DNA from: Geminicoccaceae bacterium
Lineage (GTDB): Bacteria > Pseudomonadota > Alphaproteobacteria > Geminicoccales > Geminicoccaceae
Reading direction: 5' to 3'
NCBI GenBank assembly: GCA_025999455.1
Contig: AP024683.1
Coordinates: 2,177,501 to 2,241,500 of the forward strand
DNA: 64,000 nucleotides
The notes beneath the pieces are model-generated. The model made no database searches. It had not been told where the DNA came from and saw only the letters and a program-made list of their open reading frames with translations. Positions within the stretch are counted from its first letter, which is position 1; the number at the start of each line of letters is the position of its first letter. Position numbers and translations under genes: made by a program. Below, piece after piece: positions 1 through 8,327 of the stretch.

Positions 1-318
1 CTGCTCGTCGGCCGACACACACGGGCAGGTGAGGGGCAACAGGCCCTGATCGCGCAGACCCTCGGCCTCGATCGTCGTCCAGAGGCGATCGAAGGCGGCG
101 AGCGCCGGCTCGACGAGCGCCAAGCCGAAGGCCAGGCGGAATCCGTGCACGAGGACCGGCGAGACGGCGCCGTGGTCGGCGGTCCGCCGGCGCAGCGCCC
201 AGAGGAGGAACTGTTCGACGGGAGCGAGCTGGCCCACCACGCGGCCGGAGAGGCGAGCGGCCTCGACCGCGGCGGGCAGCATCGAACGCTCCCGATCGGG
301 CGGGACGTCGTAAGACAT
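1..318 (-). CDS. Hypothetical protein, C-terminal part beyond window edge
   Basis: The first 106 residues of a leftward protein run off the left edge of the window. The ATG is supported by a GGAG stretch about 8 bases upstream. The visible part begins MSYDVPPDRERSML, has no signal peptide or membrane segment, looks mostly helical, and shows a CPC motif near the edge. I do not recognise the family. It is transcribed divergently from the sugar transporter operon, and the 230-base gap between them holds an inverted repeat that could control either gene. Confidence 0.6.
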   Translation of the reverse strand, partial: MSYDVPPDRERSMLPAAVEAARLSGRVVGQLAPVEQFLLWALRRRTADHGAVSPVLVHGFRLAFGLALVEPALAAFDRLWTTIEAEGLRDQGLLPLTCPCVSADEQ

Positions 319-341
319 CGGAAGAACTCCGGCTCGGTTCG

Positions 342-363
342 TCGGGTTGCCGTAATAACCCGA
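342..363. promoter_or_regulatory. Inverted repeat in divergent intergenic region (operator candidate)
   Basis: Perfect 7-base arms TCGGGTT and AACCCGA flank an 8-base centre between two divergent genes. A TAAAAT hexamer at 402-407 could be the -10 of the rightward sugar operon, but no convincing -35 is visible. The repeat could be an operator for an unseen regulator; it lies only 24 bases from the leftward start codon. Confidence 0.35.
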
Positions 364-548
364 GAGATCGGAAAGTGAAGACGAAAAACGCGCCCGAGCC
401 GTAAAATATAGATCGAAGAATTCCAGAAGACGGGCTTCGCGGCCGCGCCGCCGCTCGGCGGCACGAGCGCCCTTGGCGGGTGGGCCGGGCCGGTCTAAGA
501 GCGGGCGCAGGGCAGCCATGCGCTGTCCGCAAAGATGGGAGGGGACGG

Positions 549-2039
549 ATGCGGGGTCGGCAATTCGCGAGCATGCTCCTGGCGACGACCGCGGCGCTTT
601 CGCTGGCCGGGGCAGCCGGAGAAGCCTCGGCACAGGCGAGGAAGCACGAGGGTGTGACGGTCAACATCATGACCTTCACGGGCCCGCAGATCGCCGAGCC
701 GTTGCAGCGGCGGGCTCCCGACTTCGAGAAGGCGACCGGTGCCAAGATCAACGTGATCACCGTGCCCTTCTCCGACCTCTACCAGAAGCTCCTGACCGAC
801 TGGGCGACCGGCACGAACGCGATCGACGCCGCGGTCTTCGCCCCGCAATGGATGGTCGACTACGTGGCCGCGGGGCTGCTCGAGGATCTGACCGACCGCG
901 TCGCCAAGGACACGGCGCTGCAGGTCGACGACATCGCACCCTTCTTCCGGGAGTTCAGCCAGCAATATGGCGGCCGGACCTATCTGATCACGCTCGACGG
1001 CGATTTTCAGATGGTCTACTACCGTAAGGACCATTTCCAGGCGGCGGGCTTGAAGGCGCCTGAAACCTGGGACGATTACATCGCCGCGGCAAAGGCCCTG
1101 CACGGTAAGGACCTCAACGGCGACGGTCAGCCCGATTACGGCTCCTGCATCGCCAAGAAGCGCAACGCCCAGTCCTATTGGATGATCAGCTCGATCGCCG
1201 GGGCGTTCCTCCAATCCAAGGGCACGAGCCAGGGCGGCTTCTTCGATACCCGCACCATGAAGCCGCTCTACAACAACGAGGCGTTCGGCAAAGCGCTCGA
1301 CGTCTATCTCGAGACGACCAAGTACGGCCCGCCGGACGAGATCAACCTCGACGTCGGCGACACACGGGCGCTGTTCACGACCGGCCGCTGCGCGCTCACC
1401 CTCGATTGGGGCGACATCGGCACGCTCGCGATCGACACCACGACCTCGAAGGTGGTCGACAAGGTGGGAAGCGTGATCCTGCCGGGCTCGCGGGAGGTCT
1501 TGAACCGCGACACGGGCAAGCTCGAGCCCTGCAACCCGACGCTCTGCCCCTACGCCGTCAACGGCGTGAACCACGCGCCCTTCGCGGCCTTCGGCGGCTG
1601 GTCGGGCGGGATCAACAAGAAGGCGCCGGCGAAGGTGAAGGACGCCGCCTACGACTTCATCTCCTACATGAGCCAGCCGGCGCAATCGAACGTCGACGTC
1701 ACGATCGGCCGGACCGGCTTCAACCCCTACCGGATCAGCCAGTTCAAGAACCTCGAGCTCTGGATCAAGGCCGGGATGAGCGAGGCCGCGGCCAGGGACT
1801 ATCTGGGCGCGATCGAGGCGTCGCTCGCTTCACCCAACATGATGCTCGACCTGCGGATCCCCAAGAACCAGCAATATCAGCAGGTCGTGCTGGACACCGC
1901 GCTCGCCCGTCTGCTGGCCAAGGAGATCGACAAGGCGGCTGCCATGCGGGCGATCGAGCGGGGCTGGGAGGAGATCACCGAGGAGGTCGGCCGCGACAAG
2001 CAGCTCGCCGCCTACAAGGCCTCGATCGGCGCGAAGTGA
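549..2039 (+). CDS. Sugar-type ABC transporter, periplasmic substrate-binding protein
   Basis: This 496-residue protein is the extracellular binding subunit of a carbohydrate-type (MalE/UgpB-like, family 1) ABC importer. The ATG at 549 is chosen because a GGGAGGGGAC ribosome site lies just upstream and the protein then begins with a Sec signal peptide (about residues 1-29, ending near ASA-Q). The mature part starts with a typical strand (TVNIMTFTGPQ) and contains FAPQWMVDYV and a DLNGDGQPDYG segment of the kind seen in sugar-binding proteins. It heads an operon with two permease genes. The substrate cannot be read from sequence, and no ATPase gene is in the operon. Confidence 0.9.
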   Translation: MRGRQFASMLLATTAALSLAGAAGEASAQARKHEGVTVNIMTFTGPQIAEPLQRRAPDFEKATGAKINVITVPFSDLYQKLLTDWATGTNAIDAAVFAPQWMVDYVAAGLLEDLTDRVAKDTALQVDDIAPFFREFSQQYGGRTYLITLDGDFQMVYYRKDHFQAAGLKAPETWDDYIAAAKALHGKDLNGDGQPDYGSCIAKKRNAQSYWMISSIAGAFLQSKGTSQGGFFDTRTMKPLYNNEAFGKALDVYLETTKYGPPDEINLDVGDTRALFTTGRCALTLDWGDIGTLAIDTTTSKVVDKVGSVILPGSREVLNRDTGKLEPCNPTLCPYAVNGVNHAPFAAFGGWSGGINKKAPAKVKDAAYDFISYMSQPAQSNVDVTIGRTGFNPYRISQFKNLELWIKAGMSEAAARDYLGAIEASLASPNMMLDLRIPKNQQYQQVVLDTALARLLAKEIDKAAAMRAIERGWEEITEEVGRDKQLAAYKASIGAK

Positions 2040-2047
2040 GGGCCCGG

Positions 2048-2075
2048 GCCGGGTCGGGCGCTCGCCCGGCCCGGC
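2048..2075 (+). terminator. Strong GC hairpin between binding-protein and permease genes
   Basis: GCCGGGTCGGGC and GCCCGGCCCGGC pair over 12 positions (one G-U in RNA) around a 4-base loop, directly after the binding-protein stop codon. There is no T-run, so it is more likely an mRNA-stabilising or partial-attenuation stem than a full terminator. Comparable stems lie after dctP (15756), livJ (34176) and soxZ (45831). Confidence 0.5.
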
Positions 2076-2098
2076 TCCGATCCGCGCTCGAGAGCACC

Positions 2099-3226
2099 TT
2101 GTCGAGCCACCGCGAACCTTCGGCCCTGGGCCGGTTCCTCGAGCGGCACGCCGACCAGATCCTGATCTGGCCGGCCGTGCTGCTTCTTTTGGCGTTCTCG
2201 ATCTTCCCGACGATCGCCTCGGCGACGCTCGCGCTCTCGCGGCTCGATCTCGCCCCGGGCGGCTTCACGCTCACCTTCGTGGGCCTCCGGAACTTCCAGA
2301 GGCTGCTGTTCGGGAGCCAGCAGGACCACCTCCTGGGTACGATGGCCCCACTCGGCCCGCTCGCGACCGGCCTCTGGCTCGCGGCCGCCGGGCTCGTGCT
2401 CGTCGGCATCGCCCGCTACGTCGTGCGCAACCTCGGGCGCGAGCCGCTCGCGCTCGTCGTGGGCCTCTTCGGTCGGGTCCTCGCCGCGCTCCTTTTCCTC
2501 GCGCTCCTCGCTCTCGTGCTGTCGACGAACGCCCCGGGCGGCTTCCCGGGCTCGCTCGTCACCACGCTCGTCTACGTGCTGGGCGGAGTTTCGATCCAGT
2601 TCCTGTTGGGGCTCGGCCTCGCGCTCCTGGTCGCCCGGCCGATCAAGGGGCGGCGCTTCTTCCGGGTCGTCTTCTTCCTGCCGCTCATGGTGACCCCGGT
2701 CGGCATCGCCTACGGCTTCCGCATGCTGGCCGACACCGGCAAGGGTCCGTTGGCGCCGATCTGGCAGGCCTTCGGTCTCGAGGAGTTCGCCTGGGCGGCC
2801 GATCCCTGGGCGGCGCGGATCGTCGTCATGATCGGCGATACCTGGCAGTGGACGCCCTTCATGTTCCTCGTGCTCCTCGCGGCGCTCGAGACCCAGCCCA
2901 AGGACCAGGTCGAGGCGGCCTGGCTCGACGGGGCGGGGCCCTGGCAGGTGTTCCGCTTCGTCACCTGGCCCGCGATCGCACCCGTCGCCGCGACCGTCGT
3001 CCTCATCCGGCTCATCGAGGCCTTCAAGATCATCGACCTTCCCAACGTCTTGACCAACGGCGGCCCGGGCTTCGCGACGGAGAGCCTGACGCTGCACGCT
3101 TTCATCGCCTGGCGGACCCAGGATCTCGGGGGTTCGGCCGCGGTGGGTTACATCCTCCTCTTCGTCGCGGTCGTGACCTGCACGAGCTTCGTCAACTTCC
3201 TCGCCAAGCGGGCGCGCGGGCCGTGA
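2099..3226 (+). CDS. Sugar-type ABC transporter permease 1 (MalF/UgpA type) with extra helices
   Basis: Inner-membrane permease of the carbohydrate ABC importer, 375 residues from the TTG at 2099. An in-frame GTG at 2036 would overlap the preceding stop codon, but the strong hairpin at 2048-2075 suggests that stretch is untranslated. The EAA cytoplasmic loop that docks the ATPase is present (EAAWLDGAGPWQVF), as is the NVLTNGGPG segment typical of the family. The protein is about 70 residues longer than usual: about residues 84-145 (DNA 2348-2533) form an inserted, strongly hydrophobic stretch predicted as two extra membrane helices. The next gene starts within its stop codon (GTGA overlap). 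Confidence 0.85.
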   Translation: MSSHREPSALGRFLERHADQILIWPAVLLLLAFSIFPTIASATLALSRLDLAPGGFTLTFVGLRNFQRLLFGSQQDHLLGTMAPLGPLATGLWLAAAGLVLVGIARYVVRNLGREPLALVVGLFGRVLAALLFLALLALVLSTNAPGGFPGSLVTTLVYVLGGVSIQFLLGLGLALLVARPIKGRRFFRVVFFLPLMVTPVGIAYGFRMLADTGKGPLAPIWQAFGLEEFAWAADPWAARIVVMIGDTWQWTPFMFLVLLAALETQPKDQVEAAWLDGAGPWQVFRFVTWPAIAPVAATVVLIRLIEAFKIIDLPNVLTNGGPGFATESLTLHAFIAWRTQDLGGSAAVGYILLFVAVVTCTSFVNFLAKRARGP

Positions 3227-4272
3227 GCGGAGCTCGGAACATCTGGCGGCGGCTCACCACGCCGAAGGAGCTCGGCGGCATGTCGCCGCTCGGTGCCTTC
3301 TTCACCTACGCGGCCCTCGGGGTCTGGGCCTTCGTCTGCCTCTTCCCGCTCTATTGGATCTTCGTCACGTCTTTCAAACTGCCGATCCACGTCAACGACG
3401 GGCCGGTCTATGTCCCGTTCGTCGACTTCACCCCGTCCTTGCACGCTTGGGAATACATCTTCGTCGATCTCCGCAACGACACGCTCAGGCCCTATCTCAA
3501 CTCGGTCGTGGTGGCGCTCGCTTCGACGTGCTTGTCCCTGCTCGTGGGCTCGCTCGCGGCCTACGCGCTCACCCGCGTGACCTACCGGGTGAGCCTCGGC
3601 GCGGTCGGGCTCTTCCTCGCCCTCCTCGCCGCGACCGTGGTCGCCGTCGTGCTCGCGGGGGTGCCCTGGTGGCTCGCCGCGGCGGTCGCGATCGCGCTCC
3701 TCGTCCTCCTCCTGCGCGCCCTCGCCGGCCGCTTCCGCCGCCATCTCGGCAACGACGACATCCTCTTCTGGATGATCTCGAACCGGATCCTGCCGCCGGT
3801 CGTGGCCGTCTTGCCGATCTACATGATGTTCCAGAAGGTGGGACTCCTCGACACCCACCTGGCCCTCATCCTCACCTACGCCGCGGTCAACCTGCCGATC
3901 GTGGTCTGGCTCATGCGCGACTTCTTCGCGACGATCCCTTACGAGATCGAGGAGAGCGCGCAGATCGACGGCGCCGGGCGGTTCCGGATCGTGGCGACGA
4001 TCATCCTACCGCTCGCGCGCGCCGGCCTCGCCGCGACCTTCCTCTTGGTGCTGATCCTCGCCTGGAACGAATATCTCCTGGCGCTCTTCCTCTCGACCGC
4101 CGACGCCCAGACCATGCCGCTCCTGGTCGCGGGTCAGAACGCGACGCGCGGCCCGCAATGGTGGTACATGTCGGTCCTGATCGTGCTCATGGTGGCCCCG
4201 GTCGTGGCCCTCGCGATCGCCCTCCAGCGCTACATCGCCAAGGGCTTCCTCGTGGGGGCGGTCAAAGGCTGA
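3223..4272 (+). CDS. Sugar-type ABC transporter permease 2 (MalG/UgpE type) with extra helices
   Basis: Second permease of the carbohydrate importer, 349 residues from a GTG overlapping the previous stop. It carries the ATPase-docking EAA loop (EIEESAQIDGAGRF) and the family pattern around LPIYMMFQKVGLLDTH. Between AYALTR and FWMISNRILPP, about residues 122-178 (DNA 3586-3756), there is an insertion of two predicted helices, where ordinary MalG-type permeases have a short loop. The companion permease has a similar insertion. Its last 11 bases overlap the convergent ggt gene. Confidence 0.87.
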   Translation: MSGARNIWRRLTTPKELGGMSPLGAFFTYAALGVWAFVCLFPLYWIFVTSFKLPIHVNDGPVYVPFVDFTPSLHAWEYIFVDLRNDTLRPYLNSVVVALASTCLSLLVGSLAAYALTRVTYRVSLGAVGLFLALLAATVVAVVLAGVPWWLAAAVAIALLVLLLRALAGRFRRHLGNDDILFWMISNRILPPVVAVLPIYMMFQKVGLLDTHLALILTYAAVNLPIVVWLMRDFFATIPYEIEESAQIDGAGRFRIVATIILPLARAGLAATFLLVLILAWNEYLLALFLSTADAQTMPLLVAGQNATRGPQWWYMSVLIVLMVAPVVALAIALQRYIAKGFLVGAVKG

Positions 4273-5857
4273 GACCGTCGGCCGCACCGGGCGCTCGGCG
4301 GGCGGCGAGGGCTCCGGCCCAGGGCTGGACCGGCTCGGCCGCTCCGAAGCCGAGCCCGGTCGAGGGCTCGTGCAGGACCGCGCTCGGGCAGGCGAAGGTC
4401 AAGGGATAGACGACGGGCTGCACCGACCGCACCGGCGCGAGCTCCTCCAGCGCACGTGCGACCTCGGGACCGAGCCGGGCATCCAGCGTGATCCGCTCGG
4501 CCTCGGCCGTGTCGATCCGCGGGGTGTGGAAGGCGGTCTCGAGGTCCATGCGGTGATCGAGGAGGAAGGAGAGGAGCTGCAGGACCGCGGGCAGGATGCG
4601 CCTTCCACCCGAGGCACCGAGGGCGATCCGCCGATCCTCGGCGAGCGCGATCGCCGGGCACATGTTGGCGAGCGGGCGCTTGCCGGGGCCGAGGGCGTTC
4701 GGCCGGCCGGGCCGCGGGTCGAACCACATGACGCCGTTGTTCAAGAGGATGCCCGTGCGCGGCAGCAGGACCTTCGAGCCGAAGAGCGAGAGGAGCGTCT
4801 GGGTGAGGGCCACGAGATTGCCCTCGCGGTCGAGGACGCAGAGATGGCTCGTGCAGGAAGGCGCGGGGCCGCTGTCGCCCATCGTCGCGAGCCGCTCGGC
4901 CTGGGCCGTGCAGAGCGCTCTCGCGTAGGCGCGATAGGCGGCCGCGTCGGGCCGCGCGCCGGCGCGCGGGTGTTCGCTCAGGAGCTCGAGGGCGCGGGCG
5001 AGCGTCGCCCCGGCGAAGAGCCCGGGCATCGCGAGCACCCGGGCGTCGCGGTAGGAGAGGGCGAGCGGCTCGCGGATCGTCGCCCGGGCGGCGGCGAGGT
5101 CCTCGGCGTCGAGCCGGCAGCCGGCTTCGGCGAGATCACGGGCGAGATCGGCCGCGATGCCGCCCCGATAGAAGCTTTCCGGACCCTCGCGGGCGAGCCG
5201 CTCCAGGGTCTGGGCAAGCGCCGGCAGCGGCAGCCGGGCGGGCTCGCCCGTCCAGGCCGGGGCCGGCGGCTGGCCGCCCGGGAGGAACAGCGCGGCGGCG
5301 GCCGGCTGGCGGGCAAGCGCCGCGGCGGCCGAGGCGATCATCGTCATGGCGTAGCCGTCGACCGCGAGGCCCTCGCGGGCGAGGGCGAGGGCCGGGCGCA
5401 CGAGCTCGGCGAAGGGCAGGGTCCCGAAACGCGAGCGGGCGAGCTCGATCCCGGCGAGCCAGGTGGGCAGGCAGACCGAGAGCGGACCCTCGAGGTTGCG
5501 GTTGCCCTCGACCTCGGGCCAGCCGAAGAGGTCGCCGCCCGGCCGGCCGGTCAGGGGATAGTCGGCCGGGTCGAGCCGGCGCGGGGCGACCATGCCCATG
5601 TCGATCGCGTGAGCGCGGCCTTCGCGGGCGAGCCAGACGAGCATGGCTCCACCGCCGCCGAGCCCGCTCATCCAGGGCTCGACCACGCCGAGGGCGAAGC
5701 CCGTGGCGATCGCGGCGTCGACCGCGTTGCCGCCCGCTTCCAGGATCTCGACGCCGGCGCGCGCCGCGAGCAGGCTCTGCGCGGCGACGAGCCCGTAGTG
5801 GCCCGAAACGGCGGGCTTGTGGACGGTCGCGGGCGGTAGCGGCACGAGATCGCTCAC
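4262..5857 (-). CDS. ggt: Gamma-glutamyltransferase family protein
   Basis: This 531-residue N-terminal-nucleophile hydrolase belongs to the gamma-glutamyltranspeptidase family, which cleaves or transfers gamma-glutamyl groups. The GTG at 5857 overlaps the stop of the upstream gene (GTGA), implying coupled translation. The catalytic threonine of the autoprocessing site is probably Thr336 in CTSHLCV, followed by the family patterns FGSKVLLPRTGILLNN and PGKRPLANMCP. No signal peptide is visible, so it is probably cytoplasmic, unlike the periplasmic E. coli enzyme. The MlrC-like partner suggests peptide or cyclic-amide breakdown. Confidence 0.9.
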   Translation of the reverse strand: MSDLVPLPPATVHKPAVSGHYGLVAAQSLLAARAGVEILEAGGNAVDAAIATGFALGVVEPWMSGLGGGGAMLVWLAREGRAHAIDMGMVAPRRLDPADYPLTGRPGGDLFGWPEVEGNRNLEGPLSVCLPTWLAGIELARSRFGTLPFAELVRPALALAREGLAVDGYAMTMIASAAAALARQPAAAALFLPGGQPPAPAWTGEPARLPLPALAQTLERLAREGPESFYRGGIAADLARDLAEAGCRLDAEDLAAARATIREPLALSYRDARVLAMPGLFAGATLARALELLSEHPRAGARPDAAAYRAYARALCTAQAERLATMGDSGPAPSCTSHLCVLDREGNLVALTQTLLSLFGSKVLLPRTGILLNNGVMWFDPRPGRPNALGPGKRPLANMCPAIALAEDRRIALGASGGRRILPAVLQLLSFLLDHRMDLETAFHTPRIDTAEAERITLDARLGPEVARALEELAPVRSVQPVVYPLTFACPSAVLHEPSTGLGFGAAEPVQPWAGALAARRAPGAADGLSL

Positions 5858-7338
5858 GGATCCCCTCCTCCGATCGGATCGGCGAAGGCCGAGTCGGGCG
5901 GGTCCAGGGGCCAGATCGGCCGGCGGACGCGGCGGTAGGGTAGCCGCGCGAAATCCTGCGAGAGCGCACCCGGGCCGTTGATCCAGAGGATCTCGGCGGC
6001 GATCGGCGCGAAGCCGGCGTGGAAATGCTGCATCGATTTCACGACCACGAGCTTCTTGTCGGCGAGCGCGATGCCGTGGTCGGTGAAGAGCGCCGGGTCG
6101 AAGGCCTGGGTGCGGGTCGCGTTCAAGAGCACCTCGACGCCGCCCACCCGGATGGCCGCCACGTCGCCGAGCTGGGTCCAGCCCGGGCCGAAGCGTTGGC
6201 GCGCCCCTTCGGCCACCGCCAGGACCTCGGCCTCGACGTCGAGCGGCGGACCTGAGATCGGCCCCACCTTGCCGCCGATCCGCAAGGAAAGGCGCGCACC
6301 GGGGCCGGCCAGATGGCAGAAGCGGACCGCGACCGGGTCCCACAAGGGGCCGAGACAGGCGCGCTCGACCCGCCGCTCGAGCAGCCGGGCCAGGACGAAG
6401 GTACTGTCGGAGGGCGCACCACCACCCGCATTGTCGGCCGTGTCGGCGAGGACCACGGGACCGCGCGGCGCGGCGAGCGCCCGATCCAACCCCTCCTCGA
6501 GGCCGAGCACGGGCGCGGTCGTGTCGCCGCGCATGGCGCGGACCTCGCGCGCGAGCCGGTCGGCGAGCGCCTTGGCCCGCGCCCGGTCACCGTCGGCCAC
6601 GACCAGGACCTTGGCACCCAGATCCGGCACGTCACCCCAGGGGAAGCCGTGGGCGAGGGAGACCGAAAGGATGCCGTCGCGGCCCTCGAGCGCCTTCATC
6701 CGGTCGACGAAGCTCCGCACCGGCTCGCGCGGGGTGTGGAAGAGGGCGATCATCCGGCAGTCGGCGACGGCGGTGACGGGCCGGATCTCGCCGCGGGCCG
6801 CACGCAGCGCGAGGTCGACGAGCTCGCGGGCGCGCTCGAGCGTGTCGGTGTGCGGATATTCTTTGTAGAGGACGAGGAGGTCGGCAGCCTCGAGCATCGC
6901 CTCCGTCAGGTGGCAATGCGGATCGAGCTCGGCGCCGATCACCACCGCCGGACCCACCCGGGCGCGCACCGCGCGCAACAGATCGCCCTCGCAGTCCTCG
7001 CAACCTTCGGCGATCATCGCGCCGTGCAGGCTCAAGAGCACGATGTCGACCGGGAGCGCCGCTTCGAGCTCGGCGAGCACCCGACCGCGCAGCTCCCGCC
7101 AGGCGGCGGCGGTCGTGAGGCCGGCCGGGGCGGCGAAGGCCTGCAGGCCTTCGATCAGGGTGAGGCCTTCGGCGCGCGCCCGCTCACGCGCGGCGATCAG
7201 GGGCCCGGTGAAGAAGCGGGCCTCCTCGGGGTGCGTTCCGGGCTCGAACCAGAGATATTCGCGGAAGCTCGCGATGCCGGTCGGGATCGGCGAGAAGCTG
7301 TCGGTCTCGGTCCCGACCGCCGCTGCGAAGATGCGCAT
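5854..7338 (-). CDS. M81 family metallopeptidase (MlrC-like)
   Basis: This 494-residue protein belongs to peptidase family M81, named for MlrC of microcystin degradation. It has the N-terminal MlrC domain with LHGAM and the likely zinc-binding GAELDPHCHLTE, and the C-terminal domain with DTADNAGGGAPSDSTF. The ATG at 7338 gives the usual start MRIFAAAVGTETDSFSP. In other bacteria such proteins usually accompany peptide transporters and their natural substrates are mostly unknown. Here it forms a two-gene operon with a gamma-glutamyltransferase through a 4-base overlap. Confidence 0.9.
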   Translation of the reverse strand: MRIFAAAVGTETDSFSPIPTGIASFREYLWFEPGTHPEEARFFTGPLIAARERARAEGLTLIEGLQAFAAPAGLTTAAAWRELRGRVLAELEAALPVDIVLLSLHGAMIAEGCEDCEGDLLRAVRARVGPAVVIGAELDPHCHLTEAMLEAADLLVLYKEYPHTDTLERARELVDLALRAARGEIRPVTAVADCRMIALFHTPREPVRSFVDRMKALEGRDGILSVSLAHGFPWGDVPDLGAKVLVVADGDRARAKALADRLAREVRAMRGDTTAPVLGLEEGLDRALAAPRGPVVLADTADNAGGGAPSDSTFVLARLLERRVERACLGPLWDPVAVRFCHLAGPGARLSLRIGGKVGPISGPPLDVEAEVLAVAEGARQRFGPGWTQLGDVAAIRVGGVEVLLNATRTQAFDPALFTDHGIALADKKLVVVKSMQHFHAGFAPIAAEILWINGPGALSQDFARLPYRRVRRPIWPLDPPDSAFADPIGGGDP

Positions 7339-7409
7339 CGCCGCCTCCCGATCCCGCCCTCGCGGCGGGGCTAAGGCGGGGGCCCGGCCTTGGCAAGACG
7401 GGGAGCGGG

Positions 7410-7417
7410 AAGGAGGT
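7410..7417 (+). promoter_or_regulatory. Near-consensus ribosome binding site
   Basis: AAGGAGGT lies 10 bases before the ATG at 7428. Such a full match to the anti-Shine-Dalgarno sequence is rare in this window and fixes the start of the helix-hairpin-helix gene. Confidence 0.7.
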
Positions 7418-7427
7418 CTGCTCGACG

Positions 7428-8327
7428 ATGGCCGGAGCCCTCGACCAGAAGATCGCCGAACGGCTGCGGCGGGCGGCCGACCTCTTGGAAGCGCAGGGCG
7501 AGAACCCGTTCCGGGTGCGCGCCTACCGGCGGGCCGCCGAGACGGTCGCCGGGCTCGACCGTTCGGTCGAGGACATCTGGCGCGAAGGGGGCACGCGGGC
7601 GCTCGAGGAGCTGCCGGGGATCGGCCCCTCGCTCGCGCGCGCGATGGTCGAGATGATCACGACCGGCCGCTGGGCCCAGCTCGAGCGGCTCGAAGGGGCC
7701 GTGGCCCCGGAAGCGCTCTTCGCGAGCGTGCCCGGGATCGGCCCCGAGCTCGCCCGGCGGATCCACGACCATCTCCACGTCGACACGCTCGAAGATCTGG
7801 AGCTCGCCGCGCACGACGGCCGTTTGCTCACGGTGCCGGGTCTGGGCCCGCGGCGGGCGGCGCAGATCCGCGCGAGCCTGGCCGAGATCTTGACCCGTGC
7901 CCGGCCCTGGCGGCGGGGCCCGCCCGCCGAGGAGCCCGACGTCGCGGTCCTCTTGGACGTCGACGAAGAATATCGGCGGCGGGCGGCCGCCGAGGATCTG
8001 CCCAAGATCGCGCCCCGACGCTTCAACCCGAAGGGCGAGGCGTGGCTCCCGGTCCTGCACACGCGGCGCGGGCCCTGGTCCTTCACGGCCCTCTTCTCGA
8101 ATACGGCGCGCGCCCACGAGCTCGGCCGGATCGGCGATTGGGTCGTCATCTATTTCGAGAAGGACGATGCGGTGAGCGGCCAGCGCACGATCGTGACCGA
8201 GCAGCGCGGGCCCTTGGCCGGGCGGCGGGTGGTGCGCGGCCGCGAGCGCGATTGCTTGCGCTACTGGCGCGAGCGGGAAGCGGGCGGGGGCGGGGCCCCG
8301 GCGGCCGCTTCGGCCGGGTCCTCGTGA
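7428..8327 (+). CDS. Helix-hairpin-helix (PolX-N-terminal-like) DNA-binding protein
   Basis: This 299-residue protein begins like family X DNA polymerases: a helical 8-kDa-type domain (about residues 1-60, with ENPFRVRAYRRAA) followed by repeated helix-hairpin-helix motifs (LPGIGPSLA, VPGIGPELA, VPGLGPRRA at about 60-145). The polymerase nucleotidyltransferase and PHP domains are absent. Instead there is a conserved C-terminal region (about 165-285) with PRRFNPKGEAWLPVLH that I cannot assign to a named domain. It probably binds DNA ends or junctions. Its last 67 bases overlap the convergent endonuclease V gene, which suggests a shared repair context but not co-transcription. Confidence 0.8.
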   Translation: MAGALDQKIAERLRRAADLLEAQGENPFRVRAYRRAAETVAGLDRSVEDIWREGGTRALEELPGIGPSLARAMVEMITTGRWAQLERLEGAVAPEALFASVPGIGPELARRIHDHLHVDTLEDLELAAHDGRLLTVPGLGPRRAAQIRASLAEILTRARPWRRGPPAEEPDVAVLLDVDEEYRRRAAAEDLPKIAPRRFNPKGEAWLPVLHTRRGPWSFTALFSNTARAHELGRIGDWVVIYFEKDDAVSGQRTIVTEQRGPLAGRRVVRGRERDCLRYWREREAGGGGAPAAASAGSS

